DNA from: Cherax quadricarinatus
Taxonomy: Eukaryota > Arthropoda > Malacostraca > Decapoda > Parastacidae
Reading direction: 5' to 3'
NCBI RefSeq assembly: GCF_038502225.1
Contig: NW_027195375.1
Span: 63,501 to 127,500 of the forward strand
DNA: 64,000 bases
The notes beneath the pieces are model-generated. The model saw nothing but the letters and a program-made list of their open reading frames with translations. It was not told the DNA's origin and did not search any database. The position numbers were made by a program, and so were the translations under genes. Of this stretch, positions 35,491 through 47,205 are shown one piece after another. Every line of letters begins with the position of its first letter. Positions within the stretch are counted from its first letter, which is position 1.

Positions 35491-35940
35491 ACTTTTATGA
35501 TTGAATAGCACAGCAGTGAACTTGCCACACGCAGTTCGATTCCCTGTCCATTCTTCTGTTTTTATAGACCACTGATGAAACTAAGTCACAAAAGTGTTGG
35601 TTGTAAAATAAACTTATTTAGAACTCTGGTGGTTGAATGGTTATTGCGCTGAGCTGGCTACTCGCTGCTCCATTGTCAGTCTTCCTTCATTCTTCTTTTA
35701 TTCTTTATCTATCGTTCATTATGACATATCTTCGGTTTAGAGGCTACTGTAAATAACTTTGAGGTTTATGAGAATAAATGTGGGATTGTGGGAAATAAAA
35801 CTGTAGCGTGGCAGACATGTGTAACTGATGTAACCATGGCGAAGAAGTGCTGGCTGGATAATTACCCTAATTACAACTCTGGTAGCTGAATTTTTATAGT
35901 TCTGGACAAGAGTTTAAATCTCCTTCCATTCCATTATTTA
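35490..35940 (+). mobile_element. Three tRNA-head-like SINE relics (candidate)
   Basis: Box-B-like AGTTCGATTCCCTG at about 35536; a tRNA-like head, TGGTTGAATGGTTATTGCGC, at about 35631; and a third diverged head (GGTAGCTGAATTTTTATAG) at about 35881. They are spaced by roughly 150-250 bp of AT-rich sequence. Decayed; family unknown. Confidence 0.3.
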
Positions 35941-35974
35941 AATTAAGAACTCAGGTACAAATGAAAGGCCTGTG

Positions 35975-36627
35975 GTGCCTGTGGTTGGTATGCCTGGGGC
36001 ACTTGGTACTGGTTGGTATGCCTGGGGCACTTTGTACTGATTGGTATGCCTGGGGCACTTGGTACTGGTTGGTATGCCTGGGGCACTTGGTACTGGTTGG
36101 TATGCCTGGGGCACTTTGTACTGATTGGTATGCCTGGGGCACTTGGTACTGGTTGGGGGCACTTGGTACTGGTTGGTATGCCTGGGGCACTTGGTACTTA
36201 TGTACTGATTGGTATGCCTGGTGCACTTGGTACTGGTTGGTATGCCTGGGGCACTTGGTACTGATTGGTATGCCTGGGGCACTTTGGTACTGTACTGGTT
36301 GGTATGCCTGGGGTACTGATTGGTACTTGGTACTGGTTGGTATGCCTGGGGCACTTGGTACTGGTTGGTATGCCTGGGGAACTTGGTACTGGTTGGTATG
36401 CCTGGGGCACTTTGGTACTGGTTGGTATGCCTGGTATGCCTGGGGCACTTGGTACTGGTTGGTATGCCTGGGGCACTTGGTACTGGTTGGTATGCCTAGT
36501 ACTGATTGGTATGCCTGGGGCACTACTTGGTACTGATTGGTATGCCTGGGGCACTTGGTACTGGTTGGTATGCCTGGGGCACTTGGTACTGGTTGGTATG
36601 CCTGGGGCACTTGGTACTGGTTGGTAG
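35975..36627. repeat. 28-bp minisatellite, about 23 units
   Basis: The unit begins GGTATGCCTGGGGCACTTGG (28 bp), with frequent partial units (36156, 36190, 36290-36330, 36430, 36495, 36525). ORFs on both strands are period artefacts. The spacer 36628-36950 has nothing recognised. Confidence 0.95.
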
Positions 36628-36954
36628 CTCCTTATGATGTATTGATTGCAACACGAAAGGCCAAGAGCTAATATTCAACTCCCCCAGTTGTTGTGCATCT
36701 TGTATCGCTTGTTCTCGATATTTTTGCATAATATGAATACCACATGATAATTCTTATCCCAATTCTCTAGACATTTTCCTTCCTCTGCCTCTGCTGTTTC
36801 TCTTACAGATATGTTCTTAAAACCCAAACAGCGTCATTAAGTTTGTGTTTCTACGGAAGTGCCTCAGTAAACAGGTGTTACGGAAATAGCTTCTACAGAA
36901 CAGGTTGGTTAATCTGTCATCGACGACGTTTGATCAATTCCACAACTTAGTAAT

Positions 36955-37110
36955 TAAAAGGACACAGGTGCAACTAATGTTACATTTTATTGTGGCAACG
37001 TTTCGCTCCTCTCCAGGAGCTTTATCAACCGAAACGTTGGCACAATAAAATGTCACATTAGTTGCACCTGTGTCCTTTTACTTTACATATTGTCGGTAAT
37101 TCTACCAACA
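36955..37110. mobile_element. Palindromic ribozyme-like repeat, copy 2
   Basis: Arms AAAAGGACACAGGTGCAACT and AGTTGCACCTGTGTCCTTTT, with inner GGCAACGTTTCGCTCC and CCGAAACGTTGGCAC, flank a short centre. The minus strand centre reads GGTTGATAAAGCTCCTGGAG ... GCGAAACG. The right flank ATATTGTCGGTAATTCTA is the reverse complement of the left flank of copy 1 at 26345-26362, confirming one family in two orientations. Confidence 0.6.
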
Positions 37111-37494
37111 TTAATACAAGTTAGTAATTACTAACAATACTGATTTGTTAAGACAAGAAGTTCTTCAGTATTTTTCCACTCGACTGGCAAGATCATTTAT
37201 TATATTACAAATATAGACGGTTGAGAATAATGAAACAGAAAACTGAAGGTAAACATGATAGATAACTGAACAACTTTATAGCACAAATTGACTTTAAACG
37301 TTACGTTGTATCTGTCACTGAACATAGATGACGTTCAGAATTATATTATCAGATAAAAGCGCTAAATGCTTACGGGTATATAGCACCTGTGGAATGGGAG
37401 GCATTAAAATTCGATTCAAGCAAGGGAAAGATATGTCTGGTTTCTTGGATCAAGAACCAATCACCAGTATCATGGGTTCAAATAATGTAATTAG

Positions 37495-37625
37495 TTATAA
37501 GTAAGTTTATTCAGGTTAACACAAATACAGTTACATAGATTATCAAACACAGCAGTATATGTGTAAAGAACCTAGCATAACCCAAAAAGGTTAGAGTGAC
37601 TTATTTCCATTGGGGTCCTTTGCTT
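37495..37625 (-). mobile_element. LINE 3' UTR fragment (same family as 22580-23790)
   Basis: Reverse complement contains 'ggaccccaatggaaataagt', 'tttttgggttatgctaggtt' and 'ctttacacatatactgctg', matching 23675-23790 in the opposite orientation, and extends further to an end near 'aataaacttacttataacta'. No coding part. The spacer 37111-37494 holds nothing recognised. Confidence 0.75.
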
Positions 37626-37699
37626 ATTTACTATAGTATTTGGAGGTTAAAAGGAGCAAAATGTCTGATCAAAGAAGCTTTCTCCAACAATCCCACGGG

Positions 37700-38697
37700 G
37701 GGAAGAATTATGGGAATTTGCTGATGACACCAAAATAATCCGTCCAATTCATTCTGTTGAGGACAATAGTGCACTCCTGGATGATTTGAATAGACTGATG
37801 CAGTGGTCGAAGTGGCAGATGCAGTTTAATATAGACAAATGCAAAGTTCTAAATGTTGGACAGGACAATAACCATGCCACTTATAAACTGAGTAGCGTAG
37901 ATCTTAATACTACTGATTGCGAAAAGGATTTAGGAGTTCTGGTTAGCAGTAATCTGAAACCAAGACAACAGTGCATAAGTGTTCGCATTAAAGCTAAAAG
38001 AATCCTTGGCTTCATATCTAGAAGTATAAATAATAGAAGTCCTCAGGTTGTTCAACTCTATATATCCTTGGTTAGGCCTCATTTAGATTATGCTGCACAG
38101 TTCTGGTCACCGTATTACAGAATGGATATAAATGCTCTGGAAAACGTACAGAGGAGGATGACAAAGTTGATCCCATGTATCAGAAACCTTCCCTATGAGG
38201 ATAGACTTAGGGCCCTGAATCTGCATTCTCTCGAAAGGCGTAGAATTAGGGGGGATATGATCGAGGTGTATAAATGGAAAACAGGAATAAATAAAGGGGA
38301 TGCAATTAGCGTGCTGAAAATATCCAACCAAGACAGGACTCGCAGCAATGGTTTCAAGCTGGAAAAATTCAGATTCAGGAAGGATATAGGAAAGCACTGG
38401 TTTGGTAATAGAGTTGTGGATGAGTGGAACAAACTCCCGAGTACCGTCATAGAAGCTATGACCTTGTGTAGTTTTAAAAAATGTTGGGTAAATACATGAG
38501 TGGGTGTGGGTGGGTATGAGTTGGACCTGACTAGCTTGTACTACCAGGTCTGGTGCCGTGCTGCTTCCTTAAGTGGAAGTGACCTGACTAAGTGGTCATT
38601 GTTCTAAGCCCGGGGGGGGAGGGGTGGCATGGACCTGCTTCGTATGGCTCAGTAGACCTGTTGCAGTGTTCCTTCTTATGTTCTCATGTTCTTATAC
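37700..38697 (+). mobile_element. LINE-B 3' portion (RT thumb to 3' UTR)
   Basis: Starts at the RT catalytic box (EFADDTKIIRPIHSVED, about 37705). ORF 37786-38499 continues intact: WSKWQMQFNIDKCKVLNVG, KDLGVLVSSNLKPRQQC, KAKRILGFISRSI, RPHLDYAAQFWSPYY, NALENVQRRMTKLIP, YEDRLRALNLHSLERRRIRG and VVDEWNKLP. The 3' UTR ends with GCAGTGTTCCTTCTTATG and repeated TTCTTATG-like octamers near 38690. It supplies the part missing from the nested LINE-B at 8378-11504. Confidence 0.9.
37786..38499 (+). pseudogene. LINE-B RT C-terminal ORF
   Basis: 237 codons, open to a natural stop after WVNT. It covers the region after the FADD box through the thumb and C-terminal segment of a CR1-like RT. The FADD box itself lies just upstream in the same general reading. 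There is no internal stop, making this the cleanest LINE-B copy, but without palm, endonuclease and ORF1 it cannot act. Confidence 0.8.
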
Positions 38698-39600
38698 AGA
38701 GGTCGTCCAGACATGCAAAGATTCCCAAGAATCTTTGCCAAAGATAAATTAAACATGCGTTGAAATCTTGTAGCTGAGTGAATATGGCTTTTCCAGTAAT
38801 AATAGAATATTTGTAATGAAAGAAACGAAAATGTTTACGATATTATTCCTAAACATATGAAAGTATTCCCTTGTTAATTTAAAAACGCCATTAAATCACG
38901 GAATTTTATTTCTATCCATTTTTTTTTTTGCATTTACATTTAAAAAAATTCTTTAAGAAAAAATATTTTTATTTTTGGAGAAATCAAAAGAAATTTGATA
39001 AGATTTTCAAAAAAGAAAATAAAAAAAATGGCATCCATTAGGATTAAAATAAATAAAATAATCCTTCTTTTAAAGGAAGACAAATATTTAGGGTTTGAAA
39101 CTGATCGTAAAAGACATCCAATAAGAAAGATATTTTACTTTTATTTAAAGAAAAACAACAACACAAATTTGATAAAATTTCCAAAAAAAAAAGAAAAAAA
39201 ATTGGCTTCCATACGGATTAAAATTCATAAAAAAATTATGATGACGCTGATCGGAAGAGTCATTTACCACTTAAAACATCAGAAACAATTTGCTTGTTAA
39301 AATTATCAAATTAAAATTTGACATGGTTCAGTGTGAGTGACAAACTGTGTTAAAATAAATCCATTAATGGGAAAAGTTTGAAGTTAATTAGAAAAGTCAT
39401 TCTCGAGTAATTGATCTGATTCTAATGATTTCTATTTTTTTAATAATTTATGTAAAAATTTAAATTTGTATCTATTCTGACTAAATATCGAGTTATCATT
39501 CTTATTATACAAAGCAACAATAATATTTAATGCCAATCAAAAGATGCTTTCCATAATTAATAAAATATTCATGTCACTATTTGTGAGAAATTATGTGTGT
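38698..39600. other. AT-rich spacer with a ~178-bp imperfect duplication
   Basis: About 38985-39080 and 39163-39255 are similar (AATTTGATAAGATTTTCAAA versus AATTTGATAAAATTTCCAAA, and GGCATCCATTAGGATTAAAA versus GGCTTCCATACGGATTAAAA). The Lys/Ile-rich ORF 38995-39300 results from A-richness. A relict TTGAAGT ... GTCATTCTCGAGT motif is at about 39380-39410. No gene. Confidence 0.5.
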
Positions 39601-39602
39601 GA

Positions 39603-40222
39603 ATTTTTACCAGTACAATCTTGAATGAACCTTTCATCCACAATTTTTACCAGTACAATCTTGAATGAACCTTTCGTCCACTTAATTTTTACCAGTACGA
39701 TCTTGAATTAACCTTTCATCCTCATAATTTTTACCAGTACAATCTTGAATTAACCTTTCATCCACAATTTTTACCAGTACAATCTTGAATTAACCTTTCA
39801 TCCACATAATTTTTACCAGTACAATCTTGAATTAACCTTTCATCCACATAATTTTTACCAGTACAATCTTGAATTAACCTTTCACCCACATAATTTTTAC
39901 CAGTACAATCTTGAATTAACCTTTCATCCTCATAATTTTTACCAGTACAATCTTGAATTAACCTTTCATCCACATAATTTTTACCAGTACAATCTTGAAT
40001 TAACCTTTCATCCACATAATTTTTACCAGTACAATCTTGAATTAACCTTTCACCCACATAATTTTTACCAGTACAATCTTGAATTAACCTTTTCATCCAC
40101 ATACCAGTACAATCTTGAATTAACCTTTCATCCACATAATTTTTACCAGTACAATCTTGAATTAACCTTTCATCCACATAATTTTTACCAGTACAATCTT
40201 GGATTAACCTTTCACCCACATA
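39603..40222. repeat. 42-bp tandem array, about 15 units
   Basis: The unit begins AATTTTTACCAGTACAATCT and ends CCTTTCATCCACAT (39-42 bp), unrelated in sequence to the 14.8-21.5 kb array. The minus ORF (ERLIQDCTGKNYVD repeats) is a period artefact. The spacer 40223-40741 contains near-palindromic CCATATGG blocks and nothing else recognised. Confidence 0.95.
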
Positions 40223-40741
40223 ACTGGAGAGAACTCTGACACATCTAAATAAATATTACCTTACTGGTATTGATGCATCATGGAGTCATGTTGGTCTTAG
40301 AGACACTGTTATAATAATGTACTCTTTAATGCCCACCATCTCAGCTCCCCGACTCATTAGGAACCATATGGTCCTAAACTAAGGTCCATATGGTCCTTTG
40401 ATTAGGAACTTATGGTTCCTACATATTATGAAAATTTAAGCCAGTAACACTGGCAAATTATGTGTGGACTGTATGAAAATTATTAAGTGACTTGTGTATG
40501 AATATTTTTTACAGTAAATCAAAATATTAATTACATTGTTTTTTGACATCAAGAATATATCTCACTTACCAAGTTATGGTCTTGGTGATATATCCTAACA
40601 CCTTCCTACAAGAAGGTACACTAATATTAGCCAATAACTAGCTACCTTACCTTTCATGTGGTTTTATACCACGCATATAAGGAAGCTAATTTAGGTTGAT
40701 ACAATTCCTCGTCCCGTTAACACCGCGTCTTATTTTTCATA

Positions 40742-41075
40742 TTTATTATCTTTATGATGAAGATACACTATATATCTGAACATTCCCACATCTTTATTAT
40801 CTTTATGATGAAGATGCACTATATATCTGAACACTCCCACATCTTTATTATCTTTATGATGAAGATGCACTATATATCTGAACACTCCCACATCTTTATT
40901 ATCTTTATGATGAAGATGCACCACATACATACACATGCACTATATATCTGAACACTCCCACATCTTTATTATCTTTATGATGAAGATGCACTATATATCT
41001 GAACACTCCCACATACACTTTATTATCTTTATGATGAAGATACACTATATATCTGAACATTCCCACATGCATTTT
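40742..41075. repeat. 51-bp tandem repeat, about 6 units
   Basis: Unit starts TTTATTATCTTTATGATGAA at 40742, 40793 and so on, with one short insertion near 40921-40935 (CCACATACATACACATG). Confidence 0.95.
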
Positions 41076-41089
41076 CACTTCCTTTATTC

Positions 41090-41995
41090 TATCACTGTAA
41101 AATTCGATCGATAATGTTTCTATCGGCCCCGATGATCCGCGATTAATTACACTACCAAGTTTTCCAGTGGACAACAGAGAACAATATGATTTTCAATGAA
41201 GATAAATTCCAACTACTCCGTTATGGAAAAATGGAGGAAATAATAGGACTGAGTATACTACAAACTCTAATCACGCAATAGAGCGGAAAAGTAATGATCC
41301 TCAGACAGTACCACCTGGGATTGGTAATGTCTGAGGATCACACCTTCAAGGATCACAACAGTGCCACTATCACATCTGCGAGGAAACTGATAGGACGGAT
41401 AATGAGAACATTCAAGACAAGAGATGCTAAACCAGTGGTGATCCTTTTTAAATCACTTGTTCTCTCCATTTAAGGCAAGTGAAATTGCAAATGTAGACAA
41501 TGTACAAGAAACCTTTACTGCACATATAAGTTCCATCAAACACCTTAACTACTGGGAACACTTGGAAGCACTTGACTTGTACTCACTGGAACGCAGGCGA
41601 GAAAGATGCATCATAATCTACACCTGGAAAATCTTAGAGGGACTGGTCCCTAATCTGCACACACAAATCATTCCTTACGAAAGCAAAAGACTTGGCAGGT
41701 GATACAACATACCCCGATGAAAAGTAGGGGCGTCATTAATACACTAAGAGAAAAGACAATAAGTATCCGTGACCCAAGACTGTTCAACAGCCTCCCACCA
41801 GCCATAAGGGGAATTACCAATAGACCCCTGGTAAAGTCAGTACCGCATCAGCCGGGCTGTGGTTCTTACGTTGGACTACGTGCGGCCAGCAGTAACAGCC
41901 TCGCTGATTAGGCCCTGATCCACCGAGAGGTCTGGTCGTGGACCGGGCCGCGGGGGACGTTGATCCCCAGAATGCCTTCCAGGTAAACTCCAGGT
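41090..41995 (+). pseudogene. LINE-C RT C-terminus and 3' UTR, decayed
   Basis: Plus-strand frames give WTTENNMIFNEDKFQLLRYG, KDHNSATITSARKLIGRIMR, then, after breaks, ALDLYSLERRRERCIIIYTW, DPRLFNSLPPAIRGITN and PGCGSYVGLRAASSNSLAD. The last belongs to a GC-rich 3' block ('gatccaccgagaggtctgg', 'tggaccgggccgcggggg') that ends near 41995. This is a CR1-like family distinct from LINE-A and LINE-B. Only the post-catalytic RT is left, with many stops. Confidence 0.8.
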
Positions 41996-43434
41996 AGACA
42001 GACCTCTCATTAGTACAATATACACACTACGCTATATTCCGGCTTCCCGTCACTAAAAGTTTATCTTTTACACAAACAGTTAATTAAATCCAGTGATATT
42101 TCCAGGTGTGTAATACATTTTCTTTATTTGTATATTAATTTTTCTAATATAACAATTAAATTTTACTTAATTAGTTGATTACCGTAAGATACATTAAAGA
42201 TACACATCAATAATATTATATAAACACTATTATCCCTTCAAATTACAGGAAAATTATAAAAAATTTCCACACTATTTATTTAATAGAATTGGGAAATTGT
42301 GACTTTTGCCGCCCAGTGGCAGTGTAGATCTTATTTTCAGGAAACCATTCCAGTGGTAACAATGTGAAGCCGACCAGACGAAACATTCTCCAGTTACGAC
42401 ACGATTGTTAATGATTCCAAGATTTTTTTAATTTACTAAATCAAAAAAAAAAAAAATAGCTTGCTTAATAGGTGCTAGCATGACTCTTAAGATGCATCAT
42501 CCTTTAAATTTTGAAGCCATTCAGAAGAGGTAAATTGAAATATATTTAACGTGATTTAAAATTCCCTAGTATTTTACATGTAAAACTCTCAGATGTGCAT
42601 CTACACTTTTAAATTTCCGTCCGTCGTCGTCATGATTTTTAGATACGTTTTTGAACGTTTGAATCTCGGCCACTGACGCTTCATTTTTTGTTTTCTGAGC
42701 CAAACCAGAAAGTTGGGCGTCTAAACAAGCCTATTAATCCTATAATTTAATCCTCTTTTCCGTACACAAGTGTTAAAAATTTGAAGCCAAATGGGTGAGG
42801 CGTTCTCGACTTAAGCGCAAAACGAATTTAAATAGCAAGAGGAAGGAAAAAAAAAGTAAATTCAGGCAACATCTTAAAGGGACTCAACTCCTAAAATAAT
42901 ACCTAAAATAATACCTAAAATTCCCAAACTTAATTTGAGGAATATCAACATCAACTGATTTTCGGAAAGTTAATCTGTTTTTATGAAGACAGTAAATGTT
43001 CCTCTTGAAGAGGAAGGTGAACTTAAATATTTATTGGCTAGGTTTGCCCAAGATGGAAGGATTATCATGTTTTTTTATTTACCACTTTAGTGGATTTCCT
43101 TCTTTAGGCAATAACACTAGTACCATATATGTGTTTTCTTCTGTTTTTGTTTGTGACAATTCGAATACCAGCGTGTTTGTTTTTTGGATGCCCCTTTTTG
43201 TGATTTGTAAAAGGATTCTGAAGCAAATGTTTGTGACGTGCTGTGTTTATTAATATTCATTCATTAAGATTCATTGATAACGTTTTCTTGTCTTCATACG
43301 TATCAGTGATAAAGAATCAGCAACAGAGATGCATTTACCTCAATCCCATTTGGTATATCACACAAATATCCGAAACAGAACTGGACTTAATGCTGATTAC
43401 TGCAGAACTACGCTCGTCATTCTTCCAGATTTTA
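41996..43434. other. AT-rich spacer, no gene seen
   Basis: Contains relict motif copies (about 42370-42410, 42508-42530, 42779-42815) of the TTGAAG ... GTTCTCGA type. ORF 42996-43253 has no recognised domain. Confidence 0.4.
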
Positions 43435-43590
43435 ACATCTCTTTTCGGACAATCACTCTTTCCTTTCAGTAAGGTACTCTTTGATCCACAAGAGTACATT
43501 CCCTATTATTCCTGTTCGCACCTCAAGTTTTTGACCCAGTCTCTTGTGAGGTGCAGTATCTGTGGCATGCTAAGAATATGCTATATTTTA
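43435..43590 (-). pseudogene. CR1-like LINE RT fragment
   Basis: Minus strand translates to PHKRLGQKLEVRTGIIGN followed by LLWIKEYLTER, matching the VPHKRLVQKL...ITGKALQWIREYLSGR segment of CR1-like RTs before the VPQGS box. About 45 codons, then decay. Confidence 0.65.
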
Positions 43591-43978
43591 TTCGGCTGGT
43601 GTCACACACCTACATAGCTATGCGCTCCCGACCAACAAACCAGATGCGGGGCTTCCCTTGTTATGCTAACATCTTGGTTCAATCCAGCCAATCATAAGCC
43701 AACCAGTTGAAGTTGTGAAACTATGTAGGAGTCTCGTGAAGGAACATTGGCAGACTTACCCACATTCCTCACTGTGTTTCTTATTTCCAAACTTGCTTTG
43801 TACATTGTGTATATACATTGTACTTATGCTTGCATGCTGTTTTGGTGAAGGAAAATATGTAAGTAATTTATCACTGCCTTAGTTTTCTTGCTACGAGCGT
43901 GCAGACTTAGAGACTACGCATGTGTTGATCTTCTCGCAGTTCAAGAATATGCAAGATACCCATCTCCCTCCCTCCCTC

Positions 43979-43982
43979 TCTC

Positions 43983-44073
<91 letters not shown>
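43979..44073. repeat. (CTGT)n-(TC)n compound microsatellite
   Basis: About eight CTGT units (to about 44019), then about 27 TC dinucleotides. Confidence 0.95.
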
Positions 44074-44080
<7 letters not shown>

Positions 44081-44084
44081 CCAC

Positions 44085-44235
44085 CATGCTACTATGAAAA
44101 GATTTGCCATCTCTAAACCCATGCTGATTACTGCTTATGAAATTACTTCGATCCAAGTGTTTTACTACCGGGTTTTTCTCCTTTCCTCTCACGTCGTGTC
44201 TTCGTCATGCTGGTTTGAAAGTTTTCCATAACTTC
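44085..44235 (-). pseudogene. CR1-like LINE RT fragment with QHGFR box
   Basis: Minus-strand frame reads VVKHLDRSNFISSNQHGFRDGKSF, the conserved RT segment preceding the palm Asp box of CR1-like elements. It is collinear with the fragment at 43435-43590 on the same strand, so both may be remnants of one copy interrupted by the microsatellite. The spacer 44236-44443 is unannotated. Confidence 0.65.
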
Positions 44236-44443
44236 ATCATTCTAGTTCTCTTTATTTCCCGCTCCCGGGGGGTACCACTTCTCCCAGTCGTATTTTTTTT
44301 TTAAATCTTTCTTCAGTAATAGCTTCACTTAAGCGCTATGAGCTTTACTTGCTGCTTTTTCTAAGGTGTAAATTATTGCCATGTTGTTCTCATATTCCTG
44401 TTTTGGTATCCATTTTCTTGGCGGTGGGATGTAAACCATTTCT

Positions 44444-47205
44444 GCCATCACTGTGGGCCCTCATCTTTGACTCTACCATCACTGTGGGCCCTCATCTTTG
44501 ACTCTACCATCACTGTGGGCCCTCAGCTTTGACTCTACCATCACTGTGGGCCCTCATCTTTGACTCTACCATCACTGTGGGCCCTCAGCTTTGACTCTAC
44601 CATCACTGTGGGCCCTCATCTTTGACTCTACCATCACTGTGGGCTCTCAGCTTTGACTCTACCATCACTGTGGGCCCTCAGCTTTGACTCTACCATCACT
44701 GTGGGCCCTCAGCTTTGACTCTACCATCACTGTGGGCCCTCATCTTTGACTCTACCATCACTGTGGGCCCTCAGCTTTGACTCTACCATCACTGTGGGCC
44801 CTCATCTTTGACTCTACCATCACTGTGGGCCCTCATCTTTGACTCTACCATCACTGTGGGCCCTCATCTTTGACTCTACCATCACTGTGGGCCCTCAGCT
44901 TTGACTCTACCATCACTGTGGGCCCTCAGCTTTGACTCTACCATCACTGTGGGCCCTCAGCTTTGACTCTACCATCACTGTGGGCTCTCAGCTTTGACTC
45001 TACCATCACTGTGGGCCCTCAGCTTTGACTCTACCATCACTGTGGGCTCTACCATCACTGTGGGCCCTCATCTTTGACTCTACCATCACTGTGGGCCCAT
45101 CAGCCCTCATCTTTGACTCTACCATCACTGTGGGCCCTCAGCTTTGACTCTACCATCACTGTGGGCCCTCAGCTTTGACTCTACCATCACTGTGGGCCCT
45201 CAGCTTTGACTCTACCATCACTGTGGGCCCTCAGCTTTGACTCTACCATCACTGTGGGCCCTCAGCTTTGACTCTACCATCACTGTGGGCCCTCAGCTTT
45301 GACTCTACCATCACTGTGGGCCCTCATCTTTGACTCTACCATCACTGTGGGCCCTCAGCTTTGACTCTACCATCACTGTGGGCCCTCATCTTTGACTCTA
45401 CCATCACTGTGGGCCCTCAGCTTTGACTCTACCATCACTGTGGGCCCTCATCTTTGACTCTACCATCACTGTGGGCCCTCAGCTTTGACTCTACCATCAC
45501 TGTGGGCCCTCAGCTTTGACTCTACCATCACTGTGGGCCCTCAGCTTTGACTCTACCATCACTGTGGGCCCTCAGCTTTGACTCTACCATCACTGTGGGC
45601 CCTCAGCTTTGACTCTACCATCACTGTGGGCCCTCAGCTTTGACTCTACCATCACTGTGGGCCCTCAGCTTTGACTCTACCATCACTGACTCTACCATCA
45701 CTGTGGGCCCTCAGCTTTGACTCTACCATCACTGTGGGCCCTCAGCTTTGACTCTACCATCACTGTGGGCCCTCAGCTTTGACTCTACCATCACTGTGGG
45801 CCCTCAGCTTTGACTCTACCATCACTGTGGGCCCTCAGCTTTGACTCTACCATCACTGTGGGCCCTCAGCTTTGACTCTACCATCACTGTGGGCCCCTCA
45901 GCTTTGACTCTACCATCACTGTGGGCCCTCAGCTTTGATTCTACCATCACTGTGGGCCCTCAGCTCTGACTCTACCCTACCATCACTGTGGGCCCTCAGC
46001 TCTGGCTCTACCCTACCATCACTGTGGGCCCTCAGCTTTGATTCTACCATCACTGTGAGCCTTCAGCTCTGTCTCTACCCTACCATCACTGTGGGCCCTC
46101 AGCTTTGATTCTACCATCACTGTGGGCCCTCCTGACCATCCCTCTCGGCCCTCAGCTTTGACTCTACCCTACCATCACTCTGGGCCCTCAGCTTTGACTC
46201 TACCCTACCATCACTCTGGGCCCTCAGCTTTGACTCTACCCTACCATCACTCTGGGCCCTCAGCTTTGACTCTACCCTACCATCACTCTGGGCCCTCAGC
46301 TTTGACTCTACCATCACTGTGGGCCCTCATCTTTGACTCTACCATCACTGTGGGACATCTTTGACTCTACCATCACTGTGGGCCCTCAGCTTTGATTCTA
46401 CTCTACGATCACTGTGGGCCCTCAGCTTTGACTCTACCATCACTGTGGGCCCTCAGCTTTGACTCTACCATCACTGTGGGCCCCTCAGCTTTGACTCTAC
46501 CATCACTGTGGGCCCTCATCTGACTCTACCATCACTGTGGGGCTCTCACTGTGGGCTTTGACTCTACCATCACTGTGGGCCCTCATCTTTGACTCTACCA
46601 TCACTGTGGGGACTCTACCATCACTCACTGTGGGCCCTCAGCTTTGACTCTACCATCACTGTGGGCCCCTCAGCTTTGACTCTACCATCACTGTGGGCCC
46701 TCAGCTTTGACTCTACCATCACTGTGGGCCCTCAGCTTTGACTCTACCCTACCATCACTGTGGGCCCTCACTGTTGACTCTCATCTTTGACTCTACCATC
46801 ACTGTGGGCCCTCATCTTTGACTCTACCATCACTGTGGGCCCTCATCTTTGACTCTACCATCACTGTGGGCCCTCAGCTTTGACTCTACCATCACTGTGG
46901 GCCCTCATCTTTGACTCTACCATCACTGTGGGCCCTCATCTTTGACTCTACCATCACTGTGGGCCCTCAGCTTTGACTCTACCATCACTGTGGGCCCTCA
47001 GCTTTGACTCTACCATCACTGTGGGCCCTCAGCTTTGACTCTACCATCACTGTGGGCCCTCAGCTTTGACTCTACCATCACTGTGGGCCCTCAGCTTTGA
47101 CTCTACCATCACTGTGGGCCCTCAGCTTTGACTCTACCATCACTGTGGGCCCCTCAGCTTTGACTCTACCATCACTGTGGGCCCTCAGCTTTGACTCTAC
47201 CCTAC
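44444..47205. repeat. 31-bp satellite sub-array (with 36-bp patches)
   Basis: The unit begins GACTCTACCATCACTGTGGG and ends CCCTCAGCTTT or CCCTCATCTTT (31 bp). At about 45965-46100 and 46150-46290 there are patches of the 36-bp form, with an extra CTACC after GACTCTACC. Partial and fused units at 45040-45110, 45685, 46350, 46530-46630 and 46765. About 85 units. Contains the palindrome GGGCCC. Confidence 0.97.

Noticed and set aside
35961..36627. Trp/Gly-rich and Pro/Gln-rich ORFs
   Set aside because: 28-bp minisatellite read in different frames.
38995..39300. Lys/Ile-rich 101-codon ORF as a gene
   Set aside because: A-rich imperfectly duplicated spacer DNA; no domain and biased composition only.
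43243..43617. 124-codon plus ORF as a host gene
   Set aside because: The opposite strand of this stretch is a recognisable CR1-like RT fragment, so the plus ORF is a shadow.
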